A stretch of DNA of 9,067 bases. It comes from Candidatus Ruthturnera sp. Its GTDB lineage: Bacteria > Pseudomonadota > Gammaproteobacteria > PS1 > Pseudothioglobaceae. A program made the translations under genes and the position numbers. The stretch is from positions 1 to 9,067 of the forward strand of contig JABGOT010000072.1 in assembly GCA_018648985.1 (NCBI GenBank), in the 5' to 3' direction. The notes below the pieces were generated by a model. That model saw nothing but the letters and a program-made list of their open reading frames with translations. It did not search any database and had not been told where the DNA came from. Each line of letters opens with the position of its first letter. Position 1 is the first letter of the stretch. This document shows, in pieces, positions 6,501-9,067 of this stretch.

Positions 6501-8048
6501 ATCAGACAAACACGCCAGCGCTGAGTCGTTACCCATAGAGCCTACTGGGTCACGAAGCTCGTTGACCAAAGGCAGAAGCATGAATTGTAAGGTTTCAGTG
6601 CTGTAACCAAAAGCCTTTAAACGATGAATTAAAGACTCTGGATGGAAGCCGTGTGCTTCTTCTTCAGATTTGAATTCTGACAAATGAATCTGTTGGTCGT
6701 TGAGCCAATCTTGATAAGGGTTTTGTGCAGCAAAATCAGCCTTAATAGCTTCGTCATCTACTAACTCGCCTTTGTCAAAATCAACCAAGAACATCTTGCC
6801 GGGGCGTAATCTGCCTTTGGTTTTAACGTTGTCAGTTGCCACATCAACCACACCGACTTCAGAGGCCATAATAACTCGGTCATCATGTGTTAGGTAAAAA
6901 CGTGAAGGGCGTAAGCCGTTACGATCTAGTACCGCACCAATATAACGACCATCGGTAAAGGCGATAGAAGCAGGGCCATCCCATGGCTCCATCACATTTG
7001 AGAAATACTCGTAAAATGCCTTTTTATCGTCACTCATGTTGTCATCATTTTGCCAAGCTTCAGGCACCATCATCAGTACCGCTTCTTGCAAAGTACGACC
7101 ATTCATCATTAAGAACTCTAACACATTATCAAAACTGCCTGAATCAGAGACTTCGGTTTCAATCACCGGCAATGTTTTGGCTAAATCATCTTTGAATAAT
7201 TCACTTTCCAACACGCCTTCTCGGGCACGCATCCAGTTATAGTTGCCTTGGCGAGTGTTGATTTCACCATTGTGCGACATGTAGCGACAAGGTTGAGCTC
7301 GATCCCAAGACGGGAACGTATTGGTCGAGAAGCGCGAATGCACCATTGCCAAGTAAGTGGCGTACTCAGGATTTGATAAATCAGAATAAAAATCAAGCAC
7401 TTGAGAGCCCATCAACATGCCTTTGTAGATAATGACAGTAGTTGATAAACTACAAACGTAAAATAACAACGCTTGAGACAAAGATTCGTCAGTACGAATC
7501 GCATTTGACGCATGCTTTCTAATAATGAATAGGGTGCGCTCAAAGGCTTTATTGTCAAGGCCGTCTGCACTAGCAATAATCAACTGTTTAATAATTGGCT
7601 GTGAAGCTCTTGCCGTGTCTCCAACATCAGCCTTGTCGGTATCAATTGGCACATCGCGCCAGCCCACTAGTGTTTGTCCTTCGTCTTTGATGGCTTGTTC
7701 TAATACACTGATGCAATGCGCTCTTTCGCTGTCGTCCTGCGGTAAGAAAATATTACCAATACCATAGTTTCCTGGCTTAACATCAACACCAAAATCTGCT
7801 TTAATTTCTTTGATAAAAAACTCGTGCGGAATATCAGTTAGAATACCTGCACCATCACCTGTATTAGACTCACAACCACAACCACCACGGTGATCCATAC
7901 GCGTTAGCATTTCTAATGCATCTGCAGTAATTTGATGTGAAGGCTCACCCTTAATATGCGCAATAAAGCCAACGCCACAGTTCTCCTTCTCATTATTTGG
8001 ATGATAAAGACCGTGAGGCTTAGGTAGGTGTAATAACTGTTCTTTCAT
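3549..8048 (-). CDS. gltB: Glutamate synthase large (alpha) subunit GltB
   Basis: GltB makes glutamate from glutamine and 2-oxoglutarate, the GOGAT half of ammonia assimilation. At 1499 residues it is full length. Cys24 in ENCGVGF is the expected N-terminal nucleophile of the class II glutaminase after removal of a 23-residue propeptide; HRGGCGCESNTGDGAG follows. The glutaminase domain spans roughly 24-430, with a central domain to about 770. The FMN/synthase domain runs from about 800 to 1200, with GGKSNTGEGGED near 903-915, SAIKQVASGRFGVT from 931, GHDGGTGASPLTS near 1050, and the 3Fe-4S ligands Cys1128, Cys1134 and Cys1139 (CX5CX4C). The GXGXG beta-helix lies near 1320-1420. Only ten residues separate Trp920 from Ser931, where ferredoxin-dependent enzymes carry a longer ferredoxin loop; this favours the NADPH type that needs GltD. 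No gltD adjoins it: downstream is a converging gene. The ATG lacks a clear ribosome site. Confidence 0.97.
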   Translation of the reverse strand: MKEQLLHLPKPHGLYHPNNEKENCGVGFIAHIKGEPSHQITADALEMLTRMDHRGGCGCESNTGDGAGILTDIPHEFFIKEIKADFGVDVKPGNYGIGNIFLPQDDSERAHCISVLEQAIKDEGQTLVGWRDVPIDTDKADVGDTARASQPIIKQLIIASADGLDNKAFERTLFIIRKHASNAIRTDESLSQALLFYVCSLSTTVIIYKGMLMGSQVLDFYSDLSNPEYATYLAMVHSRFSTNTFPSWDRAQPCRYMSHNGEINTRQGNYNWMRAREGVLESELFKDDLAKTLPVIETEVSDSGSFDNVLEFLMMNGRTLQEAVLMMVPEAWQNDDNMSDDKKAFYEYFSNVMEPWDGPASIAFTDGRYIGAVLDRNGLRPSRFYLTHDDRVIMASEVGVVDVATDNVKTKGRLRPGKMFLVDFDKGELVDDEAIKADFAAQNPYQDWLNDQQIHLSEFKSEEEAHGFHPESLIHRLKAFGYSTETLQFMLLPLVNELRDPVGSMGNDSALACLSDQSRIIYDYFKQLFAQVTNPAIDSIREEVVMSLRCSIGPEGNLLNNKAENAHRLVIDHPILTNEETAALRHCNHRGWTSKTIDITYDINGGKKVSELLDDICQQGSQAIKDGHSLVILSDRNVGENRVAISTLLASSALHRYLIASHERTQVGIIVETGEAREVHHFCLLTGYGADAINPYLAFEALWQARRDDMIDIESDKAIIQAYRKGVGKGMLKVMAKMGISTLESYKGAQIFEAVGLAPEVMEKCFFETASRIKGVGFDVLQSEVEKRHQSAYQTNDLDNLGQYHWRSGGEKHMWEPQTIANLQLAARNNDKEAYWAFSKRSNEEGTRNCTLRGLMSFKQGNPISIDEVEGVKEIVKRFATGAMSFGSISAESHESLAIAMNRLGGKSNTGEGGEDAKRWTPDANGDSRRSAIKQVASGRFGVTIDYLNNADEIQIKVSQGAKPGEGGELPGTKVDEGIAKIRHSTPGVGLISPPPHHDIYSIEDLSQLIFDLKRSNPAARISVKLVAEVGVGTIAAGVTKAKSDHIVIAGHDGGTGASPLTSIKHAGLPWELGLAETHQTLVMNDLRSRVVIQTDGQLKTGRDVAIGVLLGAEEFGFSTAPLVTMGCIMMRKCHLNTCPVGIATQDKELRKKFTGKPEHVVNYLFMVAEELRMIMADLGFKTVNEMIGRVDMLGTDKAIDHWKQGSINLDALLTPANKPNADTGTYQSTLQDHQLELQLDNSLIEQSKPAIKNGESVQFDSIITNVDRAVGAMLSSHVVKTRGGNNLDEGSIHINFKGSAGQSLGAFLANGITLEVEGDANDYVGKGLSGGRVIVYPPKNSTFKSDEQIIAGNVCGYGSTGGEMYLSGRVAERFCVRNSGVVAVVEGVGDHGCEYMTGGRAIILGEVGRNFGAGMSGGIAYIYNPNNTFEAMVNPIMVDLDPMDDDAQKELYQYVSNHAKFTGSIVAQRIVDNWNDELKHFVKVMPKDFKRVLQQNAK

Positions 8049-8088
8049 GGTGATAAAGGCTTAAATAACAATCGAAAAAAATCCCCTA

Positions 8089-8094
8089 ATTATA
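8089..8094 (-). promoter_or_regulatory. gltB promoter, -10 element
   Basis: On the minus strand this is a perfect TATAAT, preceded by CGT, close to but not a true extended -10 (TGN). No good TTGACA match lies 15-18 bases upstream, which may mean activator dependence. Transcription would start near 8082, giving a leader of about 34 bases to the gltB ATG. Confidence 0.55.
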
Positions 8095-8163
8095 ACGTAA
8101 AAGAGTGGTTATCTGGGCCTCAAATACGTGACGTTAGTCCTGTTTTTACGAATAATTTTCGGG

Positions 8164-8169
8164 TAGAAT
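8164..8169 (+). promoter_or_regulatory. Possible yaaA promoter, -10 element
   Basis: TAGAAT is one mismatch from TATAAT and lies 33 bases before the yaaA ATG, which would give a leader of roughly 25-28 bases. No convincing -35 stands 16-18 bases upstream; TTTACG at 8144-8149 is the best partial match but only 14 bases away. I see no OxyR-type pattern that I could defend. Confidence 0.3.
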
Positions 8170-8202
8170 ATTTTTTAATTTTTTAACCTTATTTATAAAT
8201 CG

Positions 8203-8955
8203 ATGTTAGCTGTTATCTCACCATCTAAAACACAAGACTTTGATGCAACACAATTTGGCGCATTTACACAAACGCGACAAATTGAGCAATCACAAATTTT
8301 GGTTGATTTTCTTAAGAGCAAAACCCAAGATGATATTGCTAATCTGATGTCAATTAGCGACAAATTATCCAAATTAAATTTTGATCGTTTTCAAACTTTT
8401 AGCACGCCATTTACAACGGGTAATGCCAAACAAGCGTTATTAGCATTCAAAGGTGACGTGTATAACGGCATTGACGCACCCAGCTTATCATCCGATGATT
8501 TAGAATTTGCGCAAGATCATTTGCGTATGTTGTCTGGCTTATACGGCGTCATCAGACCGCTTGATTTAATACAACCTTACCGTTTAGAAATGGGCACCAA
8601 GCTGAAAAACGATCAAGGCAAAAACCTATATGACTTTTGGGGTGATAAAATTTCAAGCGTGTTGAATGAAGATGAGTCAGAGGTGATTATCAATCTTGCC
8701 TCTAATGAATATTTTAAAGGCATTGATAAAAAATCACTCAACGCTAAAATCATCAATATCGCTTTTAAAGAGCTTAAGAATGATGCTTATAAAATCATTG
8801 GTATTTACGCAAAGCGTGCCCGTGGCCTCATGGTGAATTACATGATTAAGAATCGACTAACCAAGCCAGAATCGCTCAAAGATTTTAATATTGAAGGCTA
8901 CCAATTCAGACAAGATATGTCTGATGAATTAACATGGGTTTTTACTCGCGATTAA
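8203..8955 (+). CDS. yaaA: Peroxide stress protein YaaA (UPF0246/DUF328)
   Basis: In E. coli, YaaA is induced by OxyR and limits free intracellular iron during hydrogen peroxide stress, protecting DNA and proteins from Fenton damage; its biochemical activity is not settled. The 250-residue product is close to the family length (E. coli 258). It starts with the conserved ISPSKTQDF and shows MSISDKLSKLN, FKGDVYNGI from residue 82, MLSGLYGVIRPLDL in 109-122 followed by PYRLEMG, YDFWGDKI, NLASNEYF from 164, YAKRARGLM at 202-210, NRLTKPESL and EGYQF near the end. No truncation is seen. The ATG at 8203 puts ISPSKT at the right distance. No Shine-Dalgarno site precedes it: the leader is an A/T-rich tract. 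It overlaps the following comF-like gene by 22 bases, implying co-transcription. Confidence 0.95.
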   Translation: MLAVISPSKTQDFDATQFGAFTQTRQIEQSQILVDFLKSKTQDDIANLMSISDKLSKLNFDRFQTFSTPFTTGNAKQALLAFKGDVYNGIDAPSLSSDDLEFAQDHLRMLSGLYGVIRPLDLIQPYRLEMGTKLKNDQGKNLYDFWGDKISSVLNEDESEVIINLASNEYFKGIDKKSLNAKIINIAFKELKNDAYKIIGIYAKRARGLMVNYMIKNRLTKPESLKDFNIEGYQFRQDMSDELTWVFTRD

Positions 8956-9067
8956 GCGCACTTATTCCTGAGCAATCTTGTGTGCTTTGTGCAGAAAATG
9001 CAAAGTTCTGCATTTGTCACGAGTGCGAATCTAGCTTTAGTAGTCACCAACCTAGGTGTAAATCTTG
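8934..9067 (+). CDS. comF: ComF/GntX-family protein, N-terminal zinc-ribbon part (runs off right edge)
   Basis: The frame is open from the ATG at 8934 to the window end, giving 44 full codons. It reads MGFYSRLSALIPEQ and then a cysteine-rich region: Cys16-X2-Cys19, Cys26, Cys28-X2-Cys31, and Cys42-X2 followed by a codon starting TG at the edge, probably Cys45. A 'P-x-x-C-x-x-C ... C-x-x-C' start with paired cysteines is the double zinc ribbon that precedes the phosphoribosyltransferase domain in ComF/GntX proteins, which are tied to DNA uptake and use in some species. The phosphoribosyltransferase part is outside the window, so the family call rests on the ribbon and its spacing. The start lies inside yaaA (22-base overlap, different frame). 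No other in-frame ATG lies between it and the first cysteine pair. The ribosome site is weak, consistent with coupling to yaaA. Confidence 0.78.
   Translation, partial: MGFYSRLSALIPEQSCVLCAENAKFCICHECESSFSSHQPRCKS

Larger units (their letters stand above)
8049..8202. promoter_or_regulatory. Divergent gltB / yaaA intergenic region
   Basis: These 154 bp lie between the starts of two outward-facing genes and hold no reading frame or RNA gene that I can support. Leftward and rightward -10 elements are listed separately. Between them is a short palindromic motif, ACGTGACGT (8126-8134), with no factor assigned. The yaaA side is very AT-rich and contains TTTTTTAA twice in tandem (8171-8186). Confidence 0.6.

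Noticed and set aside
7181..7396. Leftward 71-codon frame inside gltB, and another at 3518-3799
   Set aside because: They are out of frame with gltB over conserved domains; gltB itself is intact, so they are not frameshift remnants.
1..9067. Search for tRNA or rRNA genes, CRISPR repeats, insertion sequences, integrase sites and defence modules
   Set aside because: No cloverleaf-like stretch, spaced repeat, transposase-like frame or terminal inverted repeat was seen; nearly all bases are accounted for by housekeeping genes.

Overview
The window is ordinary bacterial chromosome with compact spacing and AT-rich base use (around 40% G+C by eye). Every recognisable protein reads as gammaproteobacterial: a YceF-type Maf, an E. 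coli-like FolA and YaaA, and a canonical Mfd N-terminus. The composition and tight packing would suit a small-genome marine or symbiotic gammaproteobacterium, for example the SUP05/Thioglobus group. That placement is an inference from general character, not from a marker gene.

Layout. From 1 to 2431 a minus-strand pair encodes Maf (m7GTP pyrophosphatase type) followed by Mfd, joined stop-to-start by a TAATG overlap. Mfd runs off the left edge after about 610 residues, just before its ATPase motor. A 55-bp divergent gap (2432-2486) holds a 7-bp inverted repeat and separates maf from a plus-strand run. That run is folA (dihydrofolate reductase), a 60-residue lipoprotein gene, and a 121-residue membrane-anchored gene with an Ig-like look. 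The two small genes are unnamed and each has a clear Shine-Dalgarno site.

A minus-strand gltB of 1499 codons (glutamate synthase large subunit) converges on this run with only 10 bp between stop codons. A candidate gltB terminator lies inside the opposing gene. No gltD lies next to gltB. A 154-bp divergent gap (8049-8202) carries a perfect TATAAT facing gltB and a weaker -10 facing yaaA. YaaA (peroxide-stress, UPF0246 family) overlaps by 22 bp the start of a comF-family gene that leaves the right edge inside its zinc-ribbon region.

Functionally this is a set of housekeeping genes: transcription-coupled repair, nucleotide-pool sanitation, folate and nitrogen assimilation, and oxidative-stress protection. 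I see no mobile element, CRISPR array, RNA gene, toxin-antitoxin pair or defence system. The points most worth a second look are the solo gltB without a ferredoxin loop, the two unnamed envelope genes behind folA, the symmetric maf/folA control region, and the genes that lack a Shine-Dalgarno site.
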